Below, in pieces: positions 7,058 to 14,960 of a stretch of DNA of 27,142 nucleotides; the stretch's first letter is position 1, and every line of letters begins with the position of its first letter. The notes under the pieces are model-generated. The model worked only from the letters and a program-made list of their open reading frames with translations. It was not told the origin of the DNA and searched no databases. Origin of the DNA: a virus; IMG/VR virus record IMGVR_UViG_3300037493_002429, positions 1 to 27,142 of that record; one strand, written 5' to 3'. The translations under genes and the position numbers were made by a program.

Positions 7058-7548
7058 TGCATGCTGAGGCGAGTGCATGGGTTGCAAGGTTCGCTACGGA
7101 TGAGGCTCTTGTGGGTCTCGAGTTTGGGAGCCGGGATATTAACGGCAGCATTCAGGGCCATTTTCCTAATACAACGTGGACTGGTGTGGATATTGCTGAG
7201 GGTCCGGGTTGTGACATTGTGGCGGATGCGAGCACCTATCAGCATTTTGAGCCTGTCGATCTAGTGGTCTGCTGCGAAGTTTTTGAGCATACGGCTCTGT
7301 GGCCGGAGATTGTGGCTAATAGTTTTTTGCAGTTGAAGTCTGGTGGGGTGGCGATTTTTACGGCTGCTGGTCGGGGTCGTGGCCCTCATTCGGCTGTTGA
7401 TGGGTGTGCTCTCCGTGAGGGCGAGCATTATGAGAATGTCGATGAGTACCGCTTCGATCAGACGTTGGTGTTGGCTGGGTTTGTTGATATTGAGGTCGAT
7501 TGGATTGCGAACCCTGGGGACGTTAGGGCGTTCGGTCGTCGTCCGTGA
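7057..7548 (+). CDS. Class I SAM-dependent methyltransferase
   Basis: A 163-residue Rossmann-type methyltransferase. Motif I is LEFGSRDINGS (about 21-31), the acidic end of the second strand is VDIAEG (44-49), and motif IV-like VVCCEVFEHT (71-79) follows, as in small-molecule or sugar methyltransferases related to Methyltransf_11/23. No DNA-methylase DPPY/NPPF motif is present. The GTG start shares its G with the preceding TAG stop, and its own stop overlaps the next GTG (GTGA), so the three genes are translated as one block. Flanked by two glycosyltransferases, it most likely methylates a glycan or glycosylated residue; that is inference. Confidence 0.85.
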   Translation: MHAEASAWVARFATDEALVGLEFGSRDINGSIQGHFPNTTWTGVDIAEGPGCDIVADASTYQHFEPVDLVVCCEVFEHTALWPEIVANSFLQLKSGGVAIFTAAGRGRGPHSAVDGCALREGEHYENVDEYRFDQTLVLAGFVDIEVDWIANPGDVRAFGRRP

Positions 7549-8204
7549 ATCTGTTGGTGGCGATCCCGACCAGGTCTAATTGGGTGATGTTGGCTCCCTT
7601 GTTGGAGCAGCTCGCTGGCGTTGAGGTCATCCTCTACGATAACGGGCATGACAGTCCAGAAGGGCAAGCCCTGCTAGCAGCCCAGGAGAACGTCGTCAAT
7701 GCTCGTGGCTGGCCGTTCTACAAGATGTGGAATAATGCTTGGGAGTATTCTGCGGAGCGAGGATACGACAGTGTCGCACTGCTGAATGACGATATCCTGC
7801 TGCATTCTGACAGTCTGAAGATTGCTTTTGAGGCGTTGATGGGTGGCTCACGGATCGGGATTGTCGGCCTTAACTATGAGCGGCGTGTCTCTGAGGGTGC
7901 CGATGCGAGTCTTGGTCTTCGGTTTGCTCGAGGGGCTCGTCGGAATCATGGGATCGGCGGGCAGGCGTTCTTGTTGAAGTCGAGTCTCTGGGGGGTTGTT
8001 CCTCCGATTGATGAAGAGTATGTGATCTGGTTTGGTGACGACGAGCTCTTCTATAGCGTTGAGGCTGCCGGATATTGTCTACGAGTCGCTATTGGGGCTC
8101 CGGTCGATCATGAAGAATCGACGACTCTGAATCAGCATCCCGAGTTGCTTGCTCGTACTGGCGAAGACGCCGAAAGGTTTCGCCGTAAGTTTGCCCAGTC
8201 CTGA
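7545..8204 (+). CDS. Second GT-A-type (family 2-like) glycosyltransferase
   Basis: A 219-residue protein beginning MNLLVAIPTRSN, the usual first strand of a GT-A nucleotide-binding fold. SVALLNDDILLHSD (about 77-89) contains the NDD motif equivalent to DxD. Further on, GIGGQAFLLKSSLWG and YVIWFGDDELFYSVEAAGY give the acceptor-binding and catalytic acidic region (GDDE) typical of family-2-like transferases. The GTG start overlaps the methyltransferase stop. Only distantly similar in visible motifs to the first glycosyltransferase, so the two probably add different sugars or act in sequence. Confidence 0.83.
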   Translation: MNLLVAIPTRSNWVMLAPLLEQLAGVEVILYDNGHDSPEGQALLAAQENVVNARGWPFYKMWNNAWEYSAERGYDSVALLNDDILLHSDSLKIAFEALMGGSRIGIVGLNYERRVSEGADASLGLRFARGARRNHGIGGQAFLLKSSLWGVVPPIDEEYVIWFGDDELFYSVEAAGYCLRVAIGAPVDHEESTTLNQHPELLARTGEDAERFRRKFAQS

Positions 8205-8223
8205 TCTATGAAAGGTTTTACAG

Positions 8224-8838
8224 ATGACGATCACTAATGGTCTGTGCAGTCTCTCCGATGTGAAGTCGGCGATGAATATCTTTGACTCTACCGACGACCC
8301 GAGAATTAGTCTCGCTGTTGAGGCTGCGTCAAGAATGATCGAAGCAGACTGCAACCGGCGTTTCTATCAAGATTCGACGGTATCTGCTCGGGTGTTTACT
8401 CCGTTGTCAGGTTTTCTCTGCTTAACAGATGACATTTCAACAACGACGGGCCTGATCGTTAAGACCGATACAGGTTTCGATGGGAACTTTACCCAGACTT
8501 GGACTAGCGCTGATTATCAGTTGGAGCCGTTGAATGGCATTGTTGATGGTCAGTCGTGGCCGTTTACGCAGATTCGTGCGGTTGAGAGTCTCACGTTTCC
8601 GTATTCTCGGACTCGAGCAGTTGTCCAAGTAACAGCGAAATGGGGTTGGAGTGCGGTGCCTACTGCTGTTAAGCAAGCTGCGATCATCCAGTCGATCTCT
8701 GTATTCAAGTCAGTTGAGGCTCCGTTTGGTGCTCTCGGGCTGGCTGATACGGGGATCCTCAGGATTCGTAGTGGTTTGCATCCTTCGGCTGCGATGTTGG
8801 TGGCTCCGTATCGTCGTGATGCGGTGCTTGTAGCATGA
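8224..8838 (+). CDS. Head-tail connector protein (HK97 gp6-like)
   Basis: A 204-residue protein whose first part (LCSLSDVKSAMNI, DDPRISLAVEAASRMIEADCNRRF) matches the helical N-terminus of gp6-type connectors that bind under the portal and seal it. The middle is beta-rich with SADYQLEPLNG and a WPFTQIRAVESL segment. The C-terminal helix has AAIIQSISVFKS, also usual for this family. AAAGG lies eight bases before the ATG. It is the first gene after the glycosylation cassette and overlaps the tail terminator gene by four bases. Confidence 0.8.
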   Translation: MTITNGLCSLSDVKSAMNIFDSTDDPRISLAVEAASRMIEADCNRRFYQDSTVSARVFTPLSGFLCLTDDISTTTGLIVKTDTGFDGNFTQTWTSADYQLEPLNGIVDGQSWPFTQIRAVESLTFPYSRTRAVVQVTAKWGWSAVPTAVKQAAIIQSISVFKSVEAPFGALGLADTGILRIRSGLHPSAAMLVAPYRRDAVLVA

Positions 8839-9242
8839 CTGCGAAGATCAGCGAGATCTCTGAGGCGCTCGCTAATAGCCTGACGTTGATCCCTGGGCTC
8901 CGAGTTGTCCAGTATGTGCCCGACCAGTTGAATCCTCCCGTCGCGTATGTCGCTATTGACAGTGTGACGTACCATCGTGCGTTCGGTGGTGGAGATGCGA
9001 CTCACGAATATACGGTCACGGTGATCGTCGGACGGGCTAACGAACGGTCTGCTCAGGGCCAGTTGGATGACTTTCTTTCTTACGATGGTGCTCGGAGTGT
9101 GCGAGCTGCTGTCGAACTAGACCCAACATTGGGTGGCCTCGTCCAGACGTTGATTGTCTCCGGGGGCGGTAATATTGCACCAGTGTCTATTGGTGACAAT
9201 GTTTATATCAGTGTCGAGTTCAATATCTCTATCCACCCATAG
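8835..9242 (+). CDS. Tail terminator / head-tail joining protein (probable)
   Basis: A 135-residue protein with a single alpha/beta domain: N-terminal helix, VAYVAIDSVTYHRAFGGG, a beta strand EYTVTVIVGR, and the block LDDFLSYDGARSVRAAVELDPTLGG that is shared with tail terminator proteins in actinophages. It caps the tail tube and joins it to the connector. Its ATG overlaps the connector stop (ATGA). The position immediately before the tail tube genes supports the call; a head-closure role is the main alternative. Confidence 0.7.
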   Translation: MTAKISEISEALANSLTLIPGLRVVQYVPDQLNPPVAYVAIDSVTYHRAFGGGDATHEYTVTVIVGRANERSAQGQLDDFLSYDGARSVRAAVELDPTLGGLVQTLIVSGGGNIAPVSIGDNVYISVEFNISIHP

Positions 9243-9251
9243 GAGGGCGTT

Positions 9252-9413
9252 ATGGATTACAAGATTGTCGGCCCTCTCCGAGTGGCAGATAAAGACCCTG
9301 GCGAGATCGTCACATCAGAGGATCTAGCGGGAAATAACATCTCAGCTCTCATCGAGGCTGGGCATATCCAACCAATCAAGGCTGCTAAAGCCACGAAAGA
9401 GGAGCAAGAATAA
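9252..9413 (+). CDS. Hypothetical 53-residue protein before tail tube gene
   Basis: Starts at an ATG after a strong AGGAGGG motif. The N-terminal part (YKIVGPLRVADKDPGEIVTSEDL) looks like a small beta domain, followed by NNISALIEAGHIQPIK and a charged tail KATKEEQE. Similar short proteins with an 'ALIEAGHI' phrase occur beside phage head or tail genes, without assigned function. Stop and next start overlap as TAATG, so expression is coupled to the tail tube gene. Confidence 0.7.
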   Translation: MDYKIVGPLRVADKDPGEIVTSEDLAGNNISALIEAGHIQPIKAAKATKEEQE

Positions 9414-9820
9414 TGGCACGACTTGTGCTCACAAACCCAGGAATCACGATCAACGCTGTTGATCTTGCTAACCATATTGCCAGCGTCACGATCGATACTT
9501 CAGTGAATGAGGTTGAGGTCACTGCGTTTGGCGATTCAGGCCAGAAGCGTGTCGGCGGGTTGCAAGACAACTCGATCACACTTTCTTTTCACCAGGACTA
9601 CGCGACTTCATCGGTTGAGCAGACCATCTATCCGCTGATCGGGACTACCACTTCGATCATCATCAAGCCTGTATCGGGTACAACGACAACCACGAACCCT
9701 AGCTACACGGCTGAGGTTCTTGTGACTGGTTGGAACTCGGTGAACGGTAGCGTCGGCGATCTCGCATCGGCTGATGTCACGTGGCCTGTGAATGGTCTGA
9801 TCACGAAGAGCAACAGCTGA
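9413..9820 (+). CDS. Major tail protein (tail tube)
   Basis: A 135-residue beta-rich protein: ITINAVDLANHIASVTIDTS, VEVTAFGD, and ITLSFHQDYATSSVEQTIYPLIG are characteristic of tail tube subunits of siphoviruses of actinobacteria, which polymerise as rings around the tape measure. The C-terminal part (YTAEVLVTGWNSVNGSVGD, DVTWPVNG) completes the sandwich. GAGGAG lies eight bases upstream of the ATG. Position before the frameshifted chaperone and tape measure is the standard order. Confidence 0.85.
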   Translation: MARLVLTNPGITINAVDLANHIASVTIDTSVNEVEVTAFGDSGQKRVGGLQDNSITLSFHQDYATSSVEQTIYPLIGTTTSIIIKPVSGTTTTTNPSYTAEVLVTGWNSVNGSVGDLASADVTWPVNGLITKSNS

Positions 9821-10104
9821 TGCAAGGGTGGTCGGTTAAGGTCATCAAGAACGATGGCGTGGAGGCCACTTATCCGGTCACTCCTCGTGTTATTGTTGCT
9901 TTCGAGCGGACACATAAGATTGGCATCGGTAAGGCTTTTGCTGATGGCCAGAAGATGAGCGACTTGTATTGGCTGGGCTGGGAGTCGGAGAGAGCAGCAG
10001 GTAATATCGTGCCTCTCTTCGACGCTTGGCTGGACGATGTTTTCGCTGTCGAAATGGGCGACGATGATGTCCCTTTAGTCGAGACTCCTACAGTTACCTC
10101 CTAG
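9820..10104 (+). CDS. Tail assembly chaperone, short (unshifted) form
   Basis: A 94-residue protein starting at ATG 9820 (TGATG overlap with the tail tube stop). It carries YPVTPRVIVAFERTHKIGIGKAF, a helical WLGWESERAAG and an acidic tail. This is the usual G-type chaperone, made in excess, that coats the tape measure until the tube forms. The TAG at 10102-10104 ends this form; about 25 bases earlier a slippery site diverts some ribosomes into the -1 frame. Confidence 0.85.
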   Translation: MQGWSVKVIKNDGVEATYPVTPRVIVAFERTHKIGIGKAFADGQKMSDLYWLGWESERAAGNIVPLFDAWLDDVFAVEMGDDDVPLVETPTVTS

Positions 10105-10223
10105 CGTCGATCGCTGTCGAGTGTGGCATTAGCCCTCAAGAGTTGCTTGATGCTCCTCCAGGGTTCTTACCGTTGATGCATGACTATCTGGTACAGCGTG
10201 CGAAACAAGCAGCGAAAGGCTAA
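9820..10223 (+). CDS. Tail assembly chaperone, long form made by -1 frameshift
   Basis: A shift at 10071-10077 joins the first 86 codons to the -1 frame starting at AGT 10077, which stays open for 48 codons to the TAA at 10221. The extension reads SRDSYSYLLASIAVECGISPQELLDAP and then FLPLMHDYLVQRAKQ, a compact helical domain matching GT-type fusion partners, and lacks a good start of its own. The predicted product is 134 residues. The base at 10077 is read twice. This arrangement is conserved in long-tailed phages; here it is read directly from the sequence, but the efficiency is unknown. Confidence 0.82.
10071..10077 (+). promoter_or_regulatory. -1 ribosomal slippery heptamer CCCTTTA
   Basis: In the zero frame the bases read GTC-CCT-TTA, so C-CCT-TTA fits X-XXY-YYZ; both tRNAs can re-pair on CCC and TTT one base back. 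It sits late in the short chaperone frame, as in other siphoviruses, and the -1 frame downstream is long and protein-like. Confidence 0.8.
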
Positions 10224-10226
10224 ACG

Positions 10227-10781
10227 ATGGCTAAGTCTCCGAAGCCGATGCGGATCAAGGGCGCTGGTGTTGAGGTCCAAGGAATGAAACAGTTCCGTAA
10301 AGACATCAAGAAGATGCAGGCTGGTGGTGGTCCTGATGGTCGTGACTTGTTGAAGGATGCTAACCGTAAGGTTGCACAGCACGTTAAGGATCGTTCTGAG
10401 AATCGGGCTAGTGCTGCTGGCAAAATGCAACATTTAGCCTGGGCTTCAATGAAGGTTGGTAACGCCCAGAATAAGGCGACCCTGACGGGTGGTGCGATCT
10501 CTCAACCTGTTGGCCGTAAGAAGAAGAGCGGTCCGGTGTTGTTCTTCTCTGGTGCTGAGTTTGGTGCCTACTCGAACATGAGCAGGTTCACTACGGGTCG
10601 AAGCGGTAAGAGTGTCACCTATCTAGGGTGGGGACAGTTCAAAGATTGGAAGAAACCCGGCTCCGGCAATACGGGCTATTTCTTGTTTCCGACGATGCGT
10701 GCTGAGACAGAAGAGATCAAAGAGATCTGGGGTCGTGAGTTCGATTCGATCTCTTCTAAAGTTTTTCCTGACGGGAGATAA
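10227..10781 (+). CDS. HK97 gp10-like tail completion / minor tail protein (tentative)
   Basis: A 184-residue basic protein. The start (PMRIKGAGVEVQGMKQFRKDIKKM) and the end (GYFLFPTMRAETEEIKEIWGREFDSI) are typical of the gp10-like family, which joins tail tube and head; the centre is a Gly/Lys/Phe-rich stretch with VLFFSGAEFGAYSN. The start follows GAAAGG. In most genomes this gene lies with the other connectors before the tail tube gene; here it lies between the tail chaperone and tape measure, so a different tail-tip or tape-associated role is possible. Confidence 0.55.
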   Translation: MAKSPKPMRIKGAGVEVQGMKQFRKDIKKMQAGGGPDGRDLLKDANRKVAQHVKDRSENRASAAGKMQHLAWASMKVGNAQNKATLTGGAISQPVGRKKKSGPVLFFSGAEFGAYSNMSRFTTGRSGKSVTYLGWGQFKDWKKPGSGNTGYFLFPTMRAETEEIKEIWGREFDSISSKVFPDGR

Positions 10782-10783
10782 CG

Positions 10784-12550
10784 GTGGCTAAGACCAGAAA
10801 ACTGATTGTCGATGTTCTGGCCGATGCGAGCCGGGTTACGTCCGAGTTCGGGAAGATAGGTAAGAGCTCTGGGACGCTCGAGGACAAGTTCAAGAAACTC
10901 GGTAAGAGTCTTGCGCTCGGTATGGGTGCTGCTGCTGCTGGAGTTGCTGTCCTCGGTAAAGGTGCGATTGATGCTGCGGTGGAGGCACAGAAAGTCCAGA
11001 AGGGTGTGGAAGCATCGATCAGGAGTAGTGGTGGGGCTGCGAATGTAACTGCTAAAGAGATCGATAAGTTCGCTAGTGCGATGCAATTCAAGACTGGCAT
11101 CGATGATGAGGCGATCAAGACTTCTCAGACCCTGTTGCTCGGTTTTCGGAATGTTCGTAACGAGAGCGGTGATGGTAACAAGATATTCAACCGGGCTAGC
11201 GTGGCGATGCTCGATCTGGGTAAGAAGATGGGCTCCACCGATGCTGCCGCTAAAGCCCTCGGTAAGGCTCTCTCTGACCCTGTAGGCGGTCTTAAAGGCT
11301 TGAAGGGCGCTGGAGTGGCTCTCACTGACCAGCAGAAAGAACAGGTCAAAGCGTTTGTCAAGTCTGGAGATCTGCTCTCGGCTCAGAAGATCGTTCTCGA
11401 TGAGGTCGCTAAGGCGACTGGCGGGTATGCCGAGTCGACTACGACTGCTGGCGATCGTGCGAAGTTGGCGTTCGGTGAAGTCCAGGAGAAGATCGGTGGC
11501 GCACTATTGCCAATCGCCGAGAAACTCTCAAAGTGGTTCGTCAACGATCTGATCCCTGCGGTCCAAGATTTTTGGAAAACTCACGGTCCTAAGATCAAAG
11601 AGATCTTTGAGAAGGTTCGTGAGGTTCTTGAGAAGGTGCGAGTCAAGCTGGTGAAGGTTGCCGCATTTTTGGCAGAGAAACTTCCCGAGGCGTTTAAGTC
11701 TTTAACCAAGTTTGTAAAGAACAACAAAGAAGCCATTATTGCGGTTGCTGCGGCTTTTGGTGTTCTTGCTGCTGCACTGGTTATCGCTAAGGGTGTGGCG
11801 CTGGCGATGACTATCCAGACCGCATTGTTGAACATTCAAGCAACAATCCTTGCTATGAACCCGCTGACCTTGACGTTTATTGCGATCGCTGCTGTGGTCG
11901 CTATCGTGGTCGGGGTTTTTGTTCTGTTGTATCAGAAGTTCCAAATCGTTAGAGATGCTTGCACCGTTTTAGCGACCGTCTTTGGAATAGTGTTTAGTGG
12001 TATCGCTTGGGCTGTCGGCAAATATTTTGGGCTAGTAAAGTTACAGTTCGAGATTCTTGCTACCGTCTTTGGGTGGTTGTGGGAGAAAACTGAAGGCCTT
12101 CGTGAAGGTATGGTCGATATCTTCCAAGGAGTTTTTGAGGGTATTAAGACTGCGTTGCGTCTCGGTTGGAATGGGCTAGTCGCAATGATCAATCCGATTA
12201 TCAGGAAGCTGCATAGCCTTCCTGGCTTGTCTTGGCTTCCGGCTGATGGTCTTCCTGAGTGGCCTAGCGGTGGCAGTGGTTCTCAACGTGAGCAACGATT
12301 CCGCAATGGTGATGTGACTCGGTTTGCTGCGGGTGGAATTGTCACTAAGCCGATGATTGGTATGGTCGGCGAGGCGGGCCCAGAGGCAATTATCCCGTTG
12401 TCTAAGTTTAATGGGATGGGTTCCTCGACGATTAATATCACGATCAATGCTTCGCCATTGTCGAGTCCTGCCGATGTGGGTTCTGCTGTGGTCGATGCGT
12501 TGAAAGCATACGAACGACGCAACGGTTCGCTCCCACTTAAGGTTGCCTAG
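10784..12550 (+). CDS. Tape measure protein
   Basis: A 588-residue protein that sets tail length. The N-terminal part is helical and Ala/Lys-rich, with VSEFGKIGKSSG-like coiled coil and an internal conserved block (KALGKALSDPVGGLKGLKGAGVAL). About residues 310-450 contain four or so hydrophobic segments (for example LAAALVIAKGVALAMTI and AIAAVVAIVVGVFVLLY), usual in tape measures that enter the membrane. The C-terminus has the shared AAGGIVTKPMIGMVGEAGPEA signature. GGGAGA precedes the GTG start. At about 0.15 nm per residue the predicted tail is near 90 nm, relatively short. Confidence 0.92.
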   Translation: MAKTRKLIVDVLADASRVTSEFGKIGKSSGTLEDKFKKLGKSLALGMGAAAAGVAVLGKGAIDAAVEAQKVQKGVEASIRSSGGAANVTAKEIDKFASAMQFKTGIDDEAIKTSQTLLLGFRNVRNESGDGNKIFNRASVAMLDLGKKMGSTDAAAKALGKALSDPVGGLKGLKGAGVALTDQQKEQVKAFVKSGDLLSAQKIVLDEVAKATGGYAESTTTAGDRAKLAFGEVQEKIGGALLPIAEKLSKWFVNDLIPAVQDFWKTHGPKIKEIFEKVREVLEKVRVKLVKVAAFLAEKLPEAFKSLTKFVKNNKEAIIAVAAAFGVLAAALVIAKGVALAMTIQTALLNIQATILAMNPLTLTFIAIAAVVAIVVGVFVLLYQKFQIVRDACTVLATVFGIVFSGIAWAVGKYFGLVKLQFEILATVFGWLWEKTEGLREGMVDIFQGVFEGIKTALRLGWNGLVAMINPIIRKLHSLPGLSWLPADGLPEWPSGGSGSQREQRFRNGDVTRFAAGGIVTKPMIGMVGEAGPEAIIPLSKFNGMGSSTINITINASPLSSPADVGSAVVDALKAYERRNGSLPLKVA

Positions 12551-14391
12551 TGGCTGCCGGATTGCCTACTCTCGTCGTCGAGGTTGCTTTTACTAGCGAT
12601 AGCCTGGACACAACTCCAACGTGGGTTGATATCACTTCGTATGTGCGTTCGGGGTCTGTCAGGTCGGGACGTAGTAACGAGCTTGACGAGTATCAGACTG
12701 GCAGTTGTGCGCTGACATTGGATAACCGGACTCGACGCTTCGATCCGTTATATAGCGCAGGTCCTTACTATGGGAATTTGAAAGCCAGGAGGCAGTGTCG
12801 GATTCGGGCGACATATTCGGCTGTCACCTACGACCTCTTTTATGGCTTCGTTTCAGGCTGGACATTGTCGCCAGATATCTCGGGAGACAGTGTCTGCCAG
12901 ATTGAAGGGTACGACGGACTCGGATATCTAGCCGGCGTTGATCTGCCTATTGATCTTTATACTTGGACTTGTAACGGGATCGTTGGTATTCCGATTGCTT
13001 ATTGGCCGTTAGGTGCCTCGGACAGTCTTGCTATTGACAAGATCGGGACCTATAACTGGACCTATACGACTGCGACTCCCTCAACGGGTGATGCTCCATC
13101 TAAGTGGATGGGTGGAAGCTCTACTGCGTTCGATGGGTCTTATGGTGTGATTGGTGCGGCTGTCGCAACGGTTGCATCTGCGTGGAGCGTGACCGGATTT
13201 TTTAACACAGACACTCTGGGACCTGCGGGCTATGTGAATCCGATTATTGCTAATGCTGGTCCCGATAATGCGACGATCGGTATTGATGATAGTGGGCGTC
13301 TAGTCTTTCGTAACTCGAGTGCTGGTGCTGTGAACAGTGGGTTCTCTGGCGCTGACGGCAAGTGGCATCATTTTGCTATTACTTATCCGGGTGGTGGTGC
13401 TAGCCCGAAGTGTTATGTCGATGGTTTTGATCTGTCTTTTGGTCAATCTGGGAGTGGCGATAACGGGTCAGGCTGGCAGCTGATTAGTGGGTCTAATCAT
13501 GCTGGAGACGCTACAGCGTTCACTGGAAGCCTGGCACATATTGCTTGCTGGGATAGTGAACTTCCATTAGCGAACATTCAAGATCTAGCGAAGGCTGGGC
13601 TGCGTGGAGTTCCGTTTTCAGATGTTGATAGTAGCGATTGGGTTGGTTCGGTTTCGTCTGCGGCTGGTTGGCCTGGCGACTGGATCACTTTAGAGACGGG
13701 AAGCATTAAACCTGGTGGGATGAAGTGGGGCCAGAATGCGTTGACAGTTATGCAGCAGCTCGCTCTTACTGAGGGTGGGCGAGTGTTTGTTGATCAGGCT
13801 GGTGAGCTCCAGTTTTATAACCGGTCTCACGATTTTACGGCTACGAGATCGACGACTTCGCAGGCTACCTATTCGGATAGCGGTCTTGCTGCTGTTGTCC
13901 CGTTTAACTCGGTTGGGGAGATCAGTTATTCGGATGCTTATCTGGCGAACAGTGTGACGGTTACGACTGCTGAAGGGTTGGCGTTTACTTCTACTGATGC
14001 TACGTCGATCACTGCTTATGGGACTGTCGCTAAGCAGATTGACACGCTTCTTGATTCGCAGGCTGATGCACAGACTCATGCGGATATCTATCTGTATGCT
14101 TATAAGGATCCGAGTCTTCGTATTCAAGAATGGAAAGTGTCACCACAGGCGAAAGGTTCGATAGCGTTCCCTAAAATATTGGATGCTCGACTCGCTGACC
14201 GTGTGACGTTTGAGATCTTACCTAATAGTTTGGGATCACGGATTTCAGAACAGTTAATTGTGGAGCAGATCGCACACGACTTTACGCCCAACACTTGGAC
14301 CACAACTTTCAGTGGCAGCCCAGCATCGGCTGCTTGGCTTCTTGAAGATGCAACCTATGGGCTCTTAGAGTCCACAACGATCCTAGGATAA
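12550..14391 (+). CDS. Baseplate minor tail protein with inserted LamG-like domain
   Basis: A 613-residue protein after the tape measure. Residues 1-140 look like a distal tail / tail-associated start (VDITSYVRSGSVRSGRSNELDEYQ, CALTLDNRTRRFDPLYS, GFVSGW). From about 150 to 350 there is a probable concanavalin/LamG-type domain (AYWPLGASD, AWSVTGFFNT, GKWHHFAITYPGG, FTGSLAHIACWDSELPL). Residues 370-613 resume a tail-hub-like part (MKWGQNALTVMQQLALTEGGRVFVDQAGELQFYNR, then LIVEQIAHDFTPNTWTTTFSGSP). The inserted domain probably binds a sugar or surface ligand. GTG start overlaps the tape measure stop (TAGTG). Confidence 0.8.
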   Translation: MAAGLPTLVVEVAFTSDSLDTTPTWVDITSYVRSGSVRSGRSNELDEYQTGSCALTLDNRTRRFDPLYSAGPYYGNLKARRQCRIRATYSAVTYDLFYGFVSGWTLSPDISGDSVCQIEGYDGLGYLAGVDLPIDLYTWTCNGIVGIPIAYWPLGASDSLAIDKIGTYNWTYTTATPSTGDAPSKWMGGSSTAFDGSYGVIGAAVATVASAWSVTGFFNTDTLGPAGYVNPIIANAGPDNATIGIDDSGRLVFRNSSAGAVNSGFSGADGKWHHFAITYPGGGASPKCYVDGFDLSFGQSGSGDNGSGWQLISGSNHAGDATAFTGSLAHIACWDSELPLANIQDLAKAGLRGVPFSDVDSSDWVGSVSSAAGWPGDWITLETGSIKPGGMKWGQNALTVMQQLALTEGGRVFVDQAGELQFYNRSHDFTATRSTTSQATYSDSGLAAVVPFNSVGEISYSDAYLANSVTVTTAEGLAFTSTDATSITAYGTVAKQIDTLLDSQADAQTHADIYLYAYKDPSLRIQEWKVSPQAKGSIAFPKILDARLADRVTFEILPNSLGSRISEQLIVEQIAHDFTPNTWTTTFSGSPASAAWLLEDATYGLLESTTILG

Positions 14392-14395
14392 GACA

Positions 14396-14956
14396 ATGGC
14401 ATTCAGTGCAGGTACTACACGATCAAGTGGCTATAAAGTTTTAGCAACTGACTACAACAACTGGATCAATAACATCAACTATCTCGGGTCAGGTACTGCC
14501 GGTACTGGCCGTCCAGCGGTCATGGCGACGAGCGTTCTTGACACTTCGCTGACCGCTGCAACGTGGACAAACATGTTGTTTGCTTCGGAAGAGTACGACA
14601 CTGGAGCGATGCATTCAACGGTAACGAACACGGGTCGTCTTACCGTCGTTGATGCCGGTCTCTATCAGGTGACCGCTAGCGTCTTCTTGAATTATCACGC
14701 AGGTAACAAACCTTGCGGTTTGATGTTGCGTAAGAACGCTGCTGGCAGTTCGAGCGGTGGAACATTGATCACACAATCGACGACGATCCTGTCTAACAAT
14801 GCTCTTGTAATTACTGGTGCTGAGTTGAACACTCATCTTAGGCTTGCTGCCGCCGACTATCTAGAACTGTTCGTGCTACAAGATTCGGGTGGCGCTCTCG
14901 TTCTTACAGGTTCTGTCAATGCGCACCGTTTTGGTGCGCTCTGGTTGTCTGCTTAG
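14396..14956 (+). CDS. C1q/TNF-like jelly-roll tail protein
   Basis: A 186-residue protein. After an N-terminal attachment stretch (SAGTTRSSGYKVLATDYNNWINNINYLGSG) the rest looks like a C1q/TNF-type beta sandwich: EYDTGAMHSTVTNTGRLTV, AGLYQVTASVFLNYHAG, LMLRKNAAG and AAADYLELFVLQDSGG, ending in a strand NAHRFGALWLSA. Such domains are common at phage tail tips as receptor-binding or trimerisation heads. Transcribed right after the baseplate protein with a four-base gap. The domain call is reasonable; receptor-binding is an inference. Confidence 0.7.
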   Translation: MAFSAGTTRSSGYKVLATDYNNWINNINYLGSGTAGTGRPAVMATSVLDTSLTAATWTNMLFASEEYDTGAMHSTVTNTGRLTVVDAGLYQVTASVFLNYHAGNKPCGLMLRKNAAGSSSGGTLITQSTTILSNNALVITGAELNTHLRLAAADYLELFVLQDSGGALVLTGSVNAHRFGALWLSA

Positions 14957-14960
14957 TCCG

